Of a stretch of DNA of 7,729 nt, positions 1 to 6,710 are shown piece after piece. Origin of the DNA: Candidatus Hydrogenedentota bacterium. Lineage in GTDB: Bacteria > Hydrogenedentota > Hydrogenedentia > Hydrogenedentiales > CAITNO01. The stretch spans positions 1 to 7,729 of the forward strand of contig CAIXUF010000579.1 of NCBI GenBank assembly GCA_903922535.1, in the 5' to 3' direction. The stretch's first letter is position 1, and each line of letters starts with the position of its first letter. The position numbers and the translations under genes were made by a program. Under the pieces are notes generated by a model. It saw only the letters and a program-made list of their open reading frames with translations. It did not search any database and had not been told where the DNA came from.

Positions 1-1303
1 CATGTCGTCCGACGGGAGTCGGGAATTCCTGGATGGATTTGCCCGGGAGCACGAGTGCGTTCATCTTGTCCTTCACGAGCAGAATGAGGGAAAAGGAAAG
101 GCCATTCGGACGGCGATCGCCAACATGACCGGGGATTGGGCCATTATTCAGGATGCGGACCTCGAATATGACCCGCGTGACTATGAGAAACTGCTTGAAC
201 CCGTGCTGGACGGAGTGGCTGACGCCGTACTGGGATCCCGGTTCCTGGTGGGCCGGTATTCGCGGGCCATGTTCTTCTGGCATGCCGTGGCCAACAGGAT
301 TCTCACCCTGGGAGTCAATGTGGTCAGCGACCTCAACCTGACGGACATGGAAACCGGCTACAAACTCGTTCGGGGCGACATACTCCGACAGTTGAACCTT
401 CGAAGCGCGGGATTTGACCTCGAGCCTGAACTGGTCATTAAACTGGCGCGGTGGGGCGCCCGCATATATGAAGTTCCGATTTCCTATCGGGGCAGAACGT
501 ATGAAGAGGGGAAGAAGATCGGCCCCGGGGATGCATTTCGCGCCCTGGTGGCCACGGTTCGGTACAGGTATTTTGACAGGCGGTACTGCGACAATGAAGG
601 CTTTCTCATCCTGCAATCGCTTGACAGGGCCAAGCACTTCAACCGGTGGCTGTTTTCGAGGCTTGAGAAATGGATCGGCGACGAGGTGTTGGAAGCCGGT
701 TGCGGCATAGGGACGCTGACGAAGTTTGTCCTGAACAAAAGACGGCTGGTGTGCGTGGATATTGACCCCGTCTACGTTGACAAACTCAAGAAGTCTTACG
801 GCCATCTTGCAAACATAAGCGTCTACCAGTGCAACTTGGAAGACAGGCCATCTCTTGGGCGCATCCTGAACGGCAGGCCCCCGGACAGCCTGTTTTGCTC
901 CAATGTGTTGGAGCACGTGGAAGATGATGTGCAGGTTCTTCGAAACTTTCAGGAGATACTCGCCCCGCGGGGCCGCGCAGTTGTCCTCGTTCCCAATAAT
1001 CCGGCGATGTATTCCGGAGTCGACAAGGCTGTGGGGCACTACCGCCGGTACACCGCAGAGGAACTCCGGTCAAAAATGGAAGAGGCCGGATTTCGGGTGT
1101 TGTCATGTGAGGGTTTCAACCGCGTGGGCGGCTTTGGATGGCGTGTTTCAGGAAAGATTCTTCGCAAGAAAACCCTGTCCATCGGGCAGATGAGGCTGTT
1201 CGAACTCGCCATGCCGGTTGTCCGCATACTGGAAAGGGTGCCGTTTCACTGCCACAACTCGCTCATCTGCGTGGGAGAGAAGGCGCCGGAAACACAAGAC
1301 TAA
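1..1303 (+). CDS. Bifunctional family-2 glycosyltransferase / class I SAM methyltransferase (5' partial)
   Basis: The protein enters from the left edge; the first visible ATG (base 2) lies inside the usual nucleotide-binding motif (MSSDGSREFL resembles the end of a VDDxSxDGS motif), so it is not the start. Numbering from that Met, the GT-A part covers about 1-190: QNEGKGKAIR (27-36), the metal-binding DADLEYDP (51-58, D51/D53), GSRF (78-81), DMETGYKL (115-122), GFDLEPE (137-143) and EVPISYRGR (157-165). This pattern is characteristic of DPM1-like enzymes that transfer a sugar from a nucleotide donor to a polyprenyl phosphate at the cytoplasmic membrane face. The second half is a Rossmann methyltransferase: motif I EAGCGIGT (231-238), acidic VDID (252-255), SNVLEHVED (300-308) and GHYRRYT (345-351). 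No C-terminal membrane helices are evident. Fused GT2-methyltransferase proteins are a known architecture; substrates of both halves are unknown. An intact TAA stop ends the gene. Confidence 0.9.
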   Translation, partial: MSSDGSREFLDGFAREHECVHLVLHEQNEGKGKAIRTAIANMTGDWAIIQDADLEYDPRDYEKLLEPVLDGVADAVLGSRFLVGRYSRAMFFWHAVANRILTLGVNVVSDLNLTDMETGYKLVRGDILRQLNLRSAGFDLEPELVIKLARWGARIYEVPISYRGRTYEEGKKIGPGDAFRALVATVRYRYFDRRYCDNEGFLILQSLDRAKHFNRWLFSRLEKWIGDEVLEAGCGIGTLTKFVLNKRRLVCVDIDPVYVDKLKKSYGHLANISVYQCNLEDRPSLGRILNGRPPDSLFCSNVLEHVEDDVQVLRNFQEILAPRGRAVVLVPNNPAMYSGVDKAVGHYRRYTAEELRSKMEEAGFRVLSCEGFNRVGGFGWRVSGKILRKKTLSIGQMRLFELAMPVVRILERVPFHCHNSLICVGEKAPETQD

Positions 1304-1335
1304 GCCTGCGGCCCCGTGCGGTGCAAGGCACGCCG

Positions 1336-1356
1336 CGGCGCCAATTCCGCGCGCCG
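1336..1356. other. GC-rich hairpin downstream of the GT2-methyltransferase gene
   Basis: A perfect 6-bp GC-only stem pairs 1336-1341 (CGGCGC) with 1351-1356 (GCGCCG) around a 9-base loop, and a G-T pair can extend it by one. It lies 32 bases after the stop codon at 1303. There is no T-run behind it, so it is not a standard intrinsic terminator; it could stabilise the 3' end of the upstream message or be chance in GC-rich DNA. Confidence 0.3.
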
Positions 1357-1403
1357 TTGAACCTTGAAGAGATCAGGCAGTGTGTTCCGGCCGAAGGGCT
1401 CCG

Positions 1404-1463
1404 ATGAACGAGCATTTGCCCGCGCCCGCGACTGCCGAATGCTTTGGAAAAAGGTGTGAATGA
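1404..1463 (+). CDS. Possible 19-residue leader ORF ahead of the membrane-protein gene
   Basis: An ATG at 1404 opens a 19-codon frame (MNEHLPAPATAECFGKRCE) ending in TGA at 1461-1463. It has AAGGG at 1394-1398, five bases before the ATG, so initiation is plausible. Its stop falls directly before the Shine-Dalgarno site of the downstream gene, an arrangement that would permit translational coupling. The peptide has no recognisable attenuation signature (no run of one amino acid) and no family was recognised. Such a short frame easily arises by chance, so this is a weak call. Confidence 0.15.
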   Translation: MNEHLPAPATAECFGKRCE

Positions 1464-1464
1464 G

Positions 1465-1473
1465 AAAAGGAGA
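1465..1473 (+). promoter_or_regulatory. Shine-Dalgarno site for the GTG-started membrane-protein gene
   Basis: AAAAGGAGA contains a full GGAG core (1469-1472) placed nine bases before GTG at 1482. This decides the start: no in-frame ATG with comparable support lies nearby, and the ATG at 1460 is in another frame. Confidence 0.7.
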
Positions 1474-1481
1474 CCCCGCCA

Positions 1482-3212
1482 GTGAGCGAAAGCGTTGAAG
1501 CATCCGAAGCAGGAACCTGCTGTGCCTCTCCCGAGAGCAGCGCCGGCGGCCAAAGCCGGACGCCGCCGGGGAGAGCCTGGCTCTTGTTCATTTTTCTATT
1601 TGTGGTTTACAGCCTCAACCCCGAATACATGTGTGTCAGCGACATGAAGCCAAATGTGTGGCAGGCCCTTCGCATACTGAGTTCCGGCAATCTCACCTTT
1701 ACGGTTGACAGCGATCCCTCCCTGTTCGATTGGCGTTCCGGCAAGGAAAACGGGGGCGGCCCGGTGGAGATTCTCCGCTGGGATGAGGCGTCGCGGCGGC
1801 AGTACGCGGAGGGGACGCTGGAACTGGTCGGGGCGAAGTATTTCATTGTCGAAAGCACCACACCCGGACGTTATGTGAATATTTACGGCATAGGCCCCGC
1901 CCTTACGGCGCTGCCTTTCTTCGCGACGGTCAAGTGTTTCGTTCCTGATCTGACCGCGCACCCGGAACTCGCGTGGTTTACAGGCAGGGAAACCGCCGCC
2001 GCCCTCGCCGCGTTGTCGGCGGTGTTCCTCTATCTTGCCGCGCTTGCGCTGACCGGACGCCGAAACGCCCTGATCATCGCGCTGGCCTACGGCTTGGGCA
2101 CATGCGTGTGGAGCACGTGCAGCCAGGGACTCTGGCAGCAGACCCCGACCCTGTTCTACCTTGCTCTGGGCGCCTGCCTCTTCGTCCGAATTGAGCGGGT
2201 GTTCTGGCTGGCCGCGCCGTGCGCCATAGCCTGGGCCATGGCGGTGTGGTGCCGTCCGACGAGCGCCATCGTTGTATTGTGCGCGGGAGTCTGGCTGGCC
2301 CTGCGGGACCGGCGCGCCTTTGCCGCATACCTCCTGGCCGGGCTGCCCTTTGGCGTTGCGCTGGCTTTCCATAATTACCATTACCTGGGATCGCCTTTTG
2401 CCTTCGGGCAGGACGTGACCAGCCGAAATGTTGCCGTGACGATGACAGGTGCATCGGCGCTCTGGCAGACCCCCCTGTCGCAGGGGCTTGCCGGTCTGCT
2501 CGCAAGCCCGGCGCGCGGTTTGTTTGTCTATTCCCCCTTCCTGCTCCTGGCGATTCCGGGCATGGTGCGTGTCTGGACCACTCCAAAGCACGCCGTGCTG
2601 AGGCCCTTTGTCGTGGCCGCACTGCTGATACTTTGCGTGGAGGCGAAATTCTTCTGCTGGTGGGGCGGATGGTCCTATGGATATCGCATCGTTCTGGACA
2701 TCACGGTGTTCATGTCGCTCATGCTTGTTCCGGTGATGGATTTGCCGCGGCGCAACATTCTCCTTGGCGGACTCTTCACGGCCGCAGTCCTCTGGTCCGC
2801 CGCCGTGCAAATATTCGGCGTGACCGCATATGATCAGGACGGCTGGAACAACCGCAAGGCCACGATTGTGGCCAGGAACGACCTTCTCAATCCGGTCATC
2901 CTCCTTGACAAAAGCGAGGCGGAGGCCATGCGCAAAGACCCCGCCTTTGTCAAAGCGGCTGATATTTGCCTCAATGTGGACAACCCGGCCTTTCGCAGCA
3001 GGCTGTGGAGCATTGCGGACAGCCCGCTTGTTTATTACGCCACCCACTTCAGCGAGGCGCGGAAGCAGCGGGCCGCCCAATCGCAGCGGCTTGCAGCCGA
3101 CATGTTGCGGGGAATGCTTGACAGCATCAAGAGATGGGCTCATGAACCTGCGCCCCTCCCCGCCCAGCCACCGGCGGCGGAAGTACGCAAGGAGCCTCCT
3201 TCGGGGCAGTGA
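1482..3212 (+). CDS. Polytopic membrane protein, GT-C / GT39-like (putative glycosyltransferase)
   Basis: 576 residues from GTG. A polar N-tail of about 30 residues precedes the first membrane helix (about 33-45), and the following loop carries NPEYMCVSDMKPN (46-58), where acidic D54 occupies the place of the acidic residue expected in the first external loop of GT-C enzymes. About ten hydrophobic segments follow to about residue 447, including stretches around 132-152, 168-188, the 240s-260s and 425-447. Motifs recognised from uncharacterised GT39-like membrane proteins of many bacteria are RGLFVYSPF (345-353) and WWGGWSYGYR (393-402). Family members of this kind are thought to use polyprenyl-phosphate sugars at the outer membrane face, which would suit the polyprenyl-phosphate glycosyltransferase encoded upstream; that partnership is inferred. 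The last 130 residues or so are soluble and end in a Pro/Ala-rich tail. Activity and acceptor are unknown; a non-enzymatic membrane protein cannot be excluded. Confidence 0.85.
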   Translation: MSESVEASEAGTCCASPESSAGGQSRTPPGRAWLLFIFLFVVYSLNPEYMCVSDMKPNVWQALRILSSGNLTFTVDSDPSLFDWRSGKENGGGPVEILRWDEASRRQYAEGTLELVGAKYFIVESTTPGRYVNIYGIGPALTALPFFATVKCFVPDLTAHPELAWFTGRETAAALAALSAVFLYLAALALTGRRNALIIALAYGLGTCVWSTCSQGLWQQTPTLFYLALGACLFVRIERVFWLAAPCAIAWAMAVWCRPTSAIVVLCAGVWLALRDRRAFAAYLLAGLPFGVALAFHNYHYLGSPFAFGQDVTSRNVAVTMTGASALWQTPLSQGLAGLLASPARGLFVYSPFLLLAIPGMVRVWTTPKHAVLRPFVVAALLILCVEAKFFCWWGGWSYGYRIVLDITVFMSLMLVPVMDLPRRNILLGGLFTAAVLWSAAVQIFGVTAYDQDGWNNRKATIVARNDLLNPVILLDKSEAEAMRKDPAFVKAADICLNVDNPAFRSRLWSIADSPLVYYATHFSEARKQRAAQSQRLAADMLRGMLDSIKRWAHEPAPLPAQPPAAEVRKEPPSGQ

Positions 3213-3440
3213 AGGCAGGGCCGCATCCCGAGAACTCCGGGAGAGTCTGCACTCGGCTGCGACCCGCCGGGATGGCATGCGCCCCAAAGCATGGCAGAAA
3301 GCGGTGGGAGCGGTGGTGAAGGCAGGCGTGAGATGAGTGTCTGCGTCGTCTGGACCGGGAAGCTGGAACCATTGCCAGCCAAGACGGAAGAAAGGCGCGG
3401 ACATTCGACAAGGCGGGCGAATTGTGATGACCGGAGATAG
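3213..3440. other. Gene-free structured segment, possible intergenic repeat unit
   Basis: No convincing gene was seen here. The DNA can form several neat pairings. CATCC (3224-3228) pairs with GGATG (3270-3274), enclosing two small hairpins, ACTC/GAGT (3234-3237 with 3243-3246) and CGGC/GCCG (3254-3257 with 3266-3269); the second abuts the closing stem. Next to it, TGGCATGC (3273-3280) pairs 7 of 8 positions with GCATGGCA (3289-3296) over an 8-base loop, and is mutually exclusive with part of the closing stem. No T-run follows, so it is not an intrinsic terminator. The look is that of a mobile or dispersed intergenic element or a structured RNA, but each stem is short and chance is possible. 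A 35-codon frame (3333-3440) shows nothing recognisable. Confidence 0.3.
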
Positions 3441-3499
3441 CGCGAGGTCGTGCTATTCTTATCTTGGAAAGAGCGGTCTATCCCTGATTTGCCGCTGAT

Positions 3500-3730
3500 T
3501 TGCCCAGTGCGGCGGTGTTGGACTGGACGGCAAAGAATGTGCCTTGTCTGGACTGTACATACAAGGAGATCGAGGAGATCCACCACTTCTGTTGGTTGGA
3601 CCTACCGGAAGAACTTCCAAAACCCGCCGCCGCCCTGCACAGGTCACTGGTCACGCATATGAACGGCGAGCAGTTTGAACCCAAGACGGAAGTATCTATG
3701 GCAACCTTGCGGGAAACTTTCGTGCCGTAA
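3500..3730 (+). CDS. Hypothetical small protein or gene remnant (up to 76 residues)
   Basis: The frame opens after a TGA at 3485; possible starts are TTG at 3500 or GTG at 3515, neither with a clear ribosome binding site. Counting codons by hand, about 68% have G or C at the third position against about 42% at the second, a coding-like contrast for DNA of this composition. The protein has a CLDC pair (C16/C19), an acidic stretch YKEIEEIHHFCW (21-32) with H28, H29 and C31 nearby, and ends ATLRETFVP. I recognise no family; a small metal-binding protein is conceivable from the Cys/His cluster but unsupported. Because the start is poor, it may be the 3' end of a decayed gene whose upstream part was lost or frameshifted near 3485-3505. 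Confidence 0.35.
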   Translation: MPSAAVLDWTAKNVPCLDCTYKEIEEIHHFCWLDLPEELPKPAAALHRSLVTHMNGEQFEPKTEVSMATLRETFVP

Positions 3731-3780
3731 GGGGAAGATGGGTGGCGCGAGAGTTGGCGAAACAGACAGCGATACCCAGC

Positions 3781-3810
3781 TTGTGCCTCTAGCGCCGGGG
3801 GTAATAGAAT
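3781..3810 (+). promoter_or_regulatory. Possible promoter of the DUF5703-type hydrolase gene
   Basis: TTGTGC (3781-3786) and TAGAAT (3805-3810, five of six matches to TATAAT) are 18 bases apart, with the -10 box about 45 bases before the ATG at 3856. This fits a housekeeping sigma promoter, but the -35 match is weak (three of six) and the host's consensus is unknown. Confidence 0.25.
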
Positions 3811-3841
3811 TCAGTCCCGTTGACCGCAAGCGACAACAAAC

Positions 3842-3848
3842 AAGGGAG
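3842..3848 (+). promoter_or_regulatory. Shine-Dalgarno site fixing the start at 3856
   Basis: AAGGGAG sits seven bases before the ATG at 3856. The longer frame from 3820 would begin with a non-ATG codon and place twelve polar residues in front of the signal peptide, so 3856 is preferred. Confidence 0.7.
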
Positions 3849-3855
3849 TCGTCGA

Positions 3856-6573
3856 ATGATCCGATTCGTCCGTTTCGCCCTACTCATGGTCATCCTCACG
3901 GCTTCCATCCCTACGCTTGCAGCCGAACCCCTTCCCAACTCGGAGTTCAATCCCGCAACAGCCTCGTGGGAAATCGATTGGCCCGGTCGTGTGGCGAAAC
4001 ATGACCTGGTCTACTTGACTCCGCCGGTCGATCCCATGCAGGGCATCCCGCTCGGGAACGGCGATATCGGTGTGTTGTGCTGGTGCGAGGACACGAAGCT
4101 TATCTTTGCCATTAACAAATGCGACCTCTGGGACGATGCTGCGTTCACAAGATTCCACAACTGGAAACCGGAAGAGGAGGAATTCAGCACTACCCTCAGG
4201 CACGCATGCCGGTTGATTATCGATTTTCAGATGCCGGTGTTTGATCTATTCTACCTGTCCGACTTCACCGCGCGGTTGAGCCTGGCAGACGCGTCGTTGA
4301 CAATCCAGTCCCGCACGCCTTTCGGCGCGGTGTCGGTGCGTGCGTTTGTCAGTCAGCCGGAAGGGGTGCTCTGTTGCACGGTAACCAGCGATCAGAAAGA
4401 GAATGTGCCGGTCCAGGCGCGCGTCGAGCGGTACGGTTCGAGGACCTTCTCCCACTGGTACAGGATGATCGCCCGGGATCCGGCGCTCGGCTTGGAGGGG
4501 ACGGACGTCTCCGTGGACGATGCCAACGCGTACCTTACCCAGCGCCTGAACAGCGGCGTCTTTGCGGTGGGCTGCAACGTCATCGGTGAAGGAAACACGC
4601 GTGCGGCACTTGTCCGCGAACACTCCCGTGCCGCGCGGATCGATGTGTCCGGAGAGACCGACAAGGAGTTCTCCCTTGTCTTGTCGGTGACTTCACCGAC
4701 GACGGACGACGCCGTGGCGGAAGTCAAGAAAACGCTAGCGGCATCGAGAAAGACGGGAATCCCCGCCCTGTTCGCCGCCCATGCCCAAGCGTGGAAAACG
4801 TTCTGGTTGCAATCCTTGATGGAGTCCGGCGACGACTATCTGGACAACCTATGGCATCTCACGATGTATTACGCCAATGCGTCGCAGCGCGGCCCCTATC
4901 CCGGACGCTTCCTCAACGGACTATGGACATGGAACCGTGATGTCCAGAACTGGAACTTCTACTTCCACTGGAACCAGCAGCAGGTGTACTGGCCGCTGAA
5001 CGCCGCCGGCCACGCAGACCTGGTGGACTCCTATCTCAACTACCGGACCCGGGGCCTTCCCAGCGCGCAACTGGACGCGCGGGAGATCTTCCACGCTGAC
5101 GGCGCGTTCGTTTCGGACGTCTGCGACAGGCGCGGGATGAACTCCGAAAGCGAAAGCGCCAATCACACGCCGGTCGCGCAGATCGCGATGGATTTCTGGC
5201 GGCAGTATCAGTTCACGGGCGACAACGAATTTCTGGAGAAACGCGCGGCGCCCTACATTGTCGAGGCCGCCAAGTTTTTCGAGTCGCTCTTCGCGCGCGG
5301 AGAGGATGGCCGGTACCATGCCGTGGGCGGCACGGGATACGAGGGATGGATCAGGCTAAGCGATGTCATCAGCGAGCTCGTCTACGCAAAGGTATTGTTT
5401 TCGACCGCGTTGGCGGCCGTCGGGGAGGCGCATATCCAGGAACCGCGCGCCGAGAAGTGGAAAGACATCCTTGACCACCTTGCGCCGTTGCCCACCGTGC
5501 GCGTCGGCGAGGAATGGCTGGCGGCCGAGAACGGAACCGTGAAGCTGAAGCGGGGCCTTTTCAAGGGAAGCCGCGTTCCATCGGACAGCGTCTTCGCGGC
5601 GGGGTTTGGCGTCGAGGAGAAGCGCATGCTCACCTCGCTTGTTCCGTCCGATGAATCCCCGGGCGCCTGTCAGGACACCTATGAGATCTTGCGAACGCTC
5701 GAAGCCAACAAAACGCCGTACACGGGGATAAAAGAAGACATCAAATATCACGAGGGCATTTTTCCATGGGTCGAATTCGTGCCCGTGTTTCCGTCCGGCC
5801 TGGTGGGGCTTTCGGGCCGTACTTCGCCGGAATTCGAGACCGCGGTCAACACCGCAAAAGTGTTCGCCAACGTCGGCATGGGCTTTGACCCGCTGCCCAT
5901 CGTCCTGGCCCGGCTCGGTCTTTCGGATGAACTGGATAAAGTGTTGAGCCTCTGGCCGGGCCGCTGGCAATTCTACTGCAACGGTTGGGGCCACTACGGG
6001 CCGAGGGACCTTCTCAAGGCCGATGCCGCACTGCGCTTCAGGACCACGCTTGTGAAAGACGCCGCGCTCCCCGCGCCCGAATGCGACAAGGCACAGTTTC
6101 CATTTCCCGACTGGCCTTTTCGCCACATGGGCATGGAATCCATGTCGGTGCTGACCTGCGCGATGAACGAGGCGCTGCTCCAAAGTTATGACGGCGTGAT
6201 ACGGGTCGCACCGGCGGCAGGCAAGCGCACCGCCCGGTTCACACTGCATGCCACGAACGGGTTTGTCGTCTCGGGGGAAATCGAAAAAGGCGAAGTGCGC
6301 TGGTTGTGTATTGTCAGCCAACTCGGCAAGCCCTGCAAGTTGGAAAACCCGTGGGACAAGACCTGCGTCTACAAGAATGGAAGTGAGGGGTGTAGGCCCC
6401 TGGAGCAGGGAATCCAGGAATTCCCCACGAATAAGGGCGATGTGATCATGATCGCGCCGGACGAGAAACACTTGGACCAATGGACGACGACACCGGTGAA
6501 GTACGAGCCAAACCAAAATGCCAAGACCGATTCCGCCGGCAAGGCGACCCTGGGATTGCCCCGGATGTTCTAG
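3856..6573 (+). CDS. Secreted DUF5703-domain, GH95-like glycoside hydrolase family protein
   Basis: 905 residues. The N-terminus (MIRFVRFALLMVILTASIP, then TLAA|EP) is a Sec signal peptide, so it is exported. The N-terminal beta domain carries GIPLGNGDIGVL (64-74 region) and NKCDLWDD, the hallmark of DUF5703, a family distantly related to GH95 alpha-L-fucosidases/galactosidases. The central (alpha/alpha)6-barrel has WTWNRDVQNW (357-366) and HWNQQQVYWP (371-380); the latter lines up in character with the NxNxQMNYWP motif of GH95, whose Asn residues position the catalytic base. Other candidate active-site residues are E496 (GYEGW), H713/D718 (WGHYGPRD) and H757/E761. LLQSYDGVIRVAP (774-786) matches the conserved GH95 C-terminal barrel end, followed by a beta-sandwich tail ending LGLPRMF. 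All domains appear intact. Substrate is unknown: terminal fucose, galactose or rhamnose-like residues are plausible by relation only. It is probably transcribed alone; the next gene converges on it. Confidence 0.88.
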   Translation: MIRFVRFALLMVILTASIPTLAAEPLPNSEFNPATASWEIDWPGRVAKHDLVYLTPPVDPMQGIPLGNGDIGVLCWCEDTKLIFAINKCDLWDDAAFTRFHNWKPEEEEFSTTLRHACRLIIDFQMPVFDLFYLSDFTARLSLADASLTIQSRTPFGAVSVRAFVSQPEGVLCCTVTSDQKENVPVQARVERYGSRTFSHWYRMIARDPALGLEGTDVSVDDANAYLTQRLNSGVFAVGCNVIGEGNTRAALVREHSRAARIDVSGETDKEFSLVLSVTSPTTDDAVAEVKKTLAASRKTGIPALFAAHAQAWKTFWLQSLMESGDDYLDNLWHLTMYYANASQRGPYPGRFLNGLWTWNRDVQNWNFYFHWNQQQVYWPLNAAGHADLVDSYLNYRTRGLPSAQLDAREIFHADGAFVSDVCDRRGMNSESESANHTPVAQIAMDFWRQYQFTGDNEFLEKRAAPYIVEAAKFFESLFARGEDGRYHAVGGTGYEGWIRLSDVISELVYAKVLFSTALAAVGEAHIQEPRAEKWKDILDHLAPLPTVRVGEEWLAAENGTVKLKRGLFKGSRVPSDSVFAAGFGVEEKRMLTSLVPSDESPGACQDTYEILRTLEANKTPYTGIKEDIKYHEGIFPWVEFVPVFPSGLVGLSGRTSPEFETAVNTAKVFANVGMGFDPLPIVLARLGLSDELDKVLSLWPGRWQFYCNGWGHYGPRDLLKADAALRFRTTLVKDAALPAPECDKAQFPFPDWPFRHMGMESMSVLTCAMNEALLQSYDGVIRVAPAAGKRTARFTLHATNGFVVSGEIEKGEVRWLCIVSQLGKPCKLENPWDKTCVYKNGSEGCRPLEQGIQEFPTNKGDVIMIAPDEKHLDQWTTTPVKYEPNQNAKTDSAGKATLGLPRMF

Positions 6574-6710
6574 CCATCCGCGCCGGTGGCAGGACGCTGA
6601 CGCGGAGGATTTTGCCGCCACCTTGGAAGCTCGCAGCCGGGCTCCGGATTTAAGTTTCTCAGCAGGCGGGAGCATTGCCCGGCAGGTCCGTTCCCATGCA
6701 TTCGTAGAGA

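Noticed and set aside
3189..3201. Palindrome AAGGAGCCTCCTT near the 3' end of the membrane-protein gene
   Set aside because: It lies inside the coding sequence with a one-base centre that cannot form a hairpin loop; no evidence of an operator or restriction-linked role.
1596..3404. 602-codon open frame on the minus strand opposite the membrane-protein gene
   Set aside because: It is a GC-driven shadow: its translation is rich in Arg, Gly, Pro, His and Gln with no domain, while the plus strand encodes coherent membrane helices and family motifs.
3379..3692. 12-base direct repeat CCAAGACGGAAG at 3379-3390 and 3681-3692
   Set aside because: Only two copies with no extension on either side and no flanking inverted repeats or transposase; compatible with chance or ordinary sequence similarity.
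3820..3855. Upstream extension of the DUF5703 protein from a non-ATG start at 3820
   Set aside because: The ATG at 3856 has a good Shine-Dalgarno site and begins a textbook signal peptide; the extension would put it internal.
6574..6710. Bidirectional terminator between the convergent hydrolase genes
   Set aside because: The best pairing (GGTGGC with GCCACC) is only 6 bp across a loop of over 20 bases with no T-run on either side.
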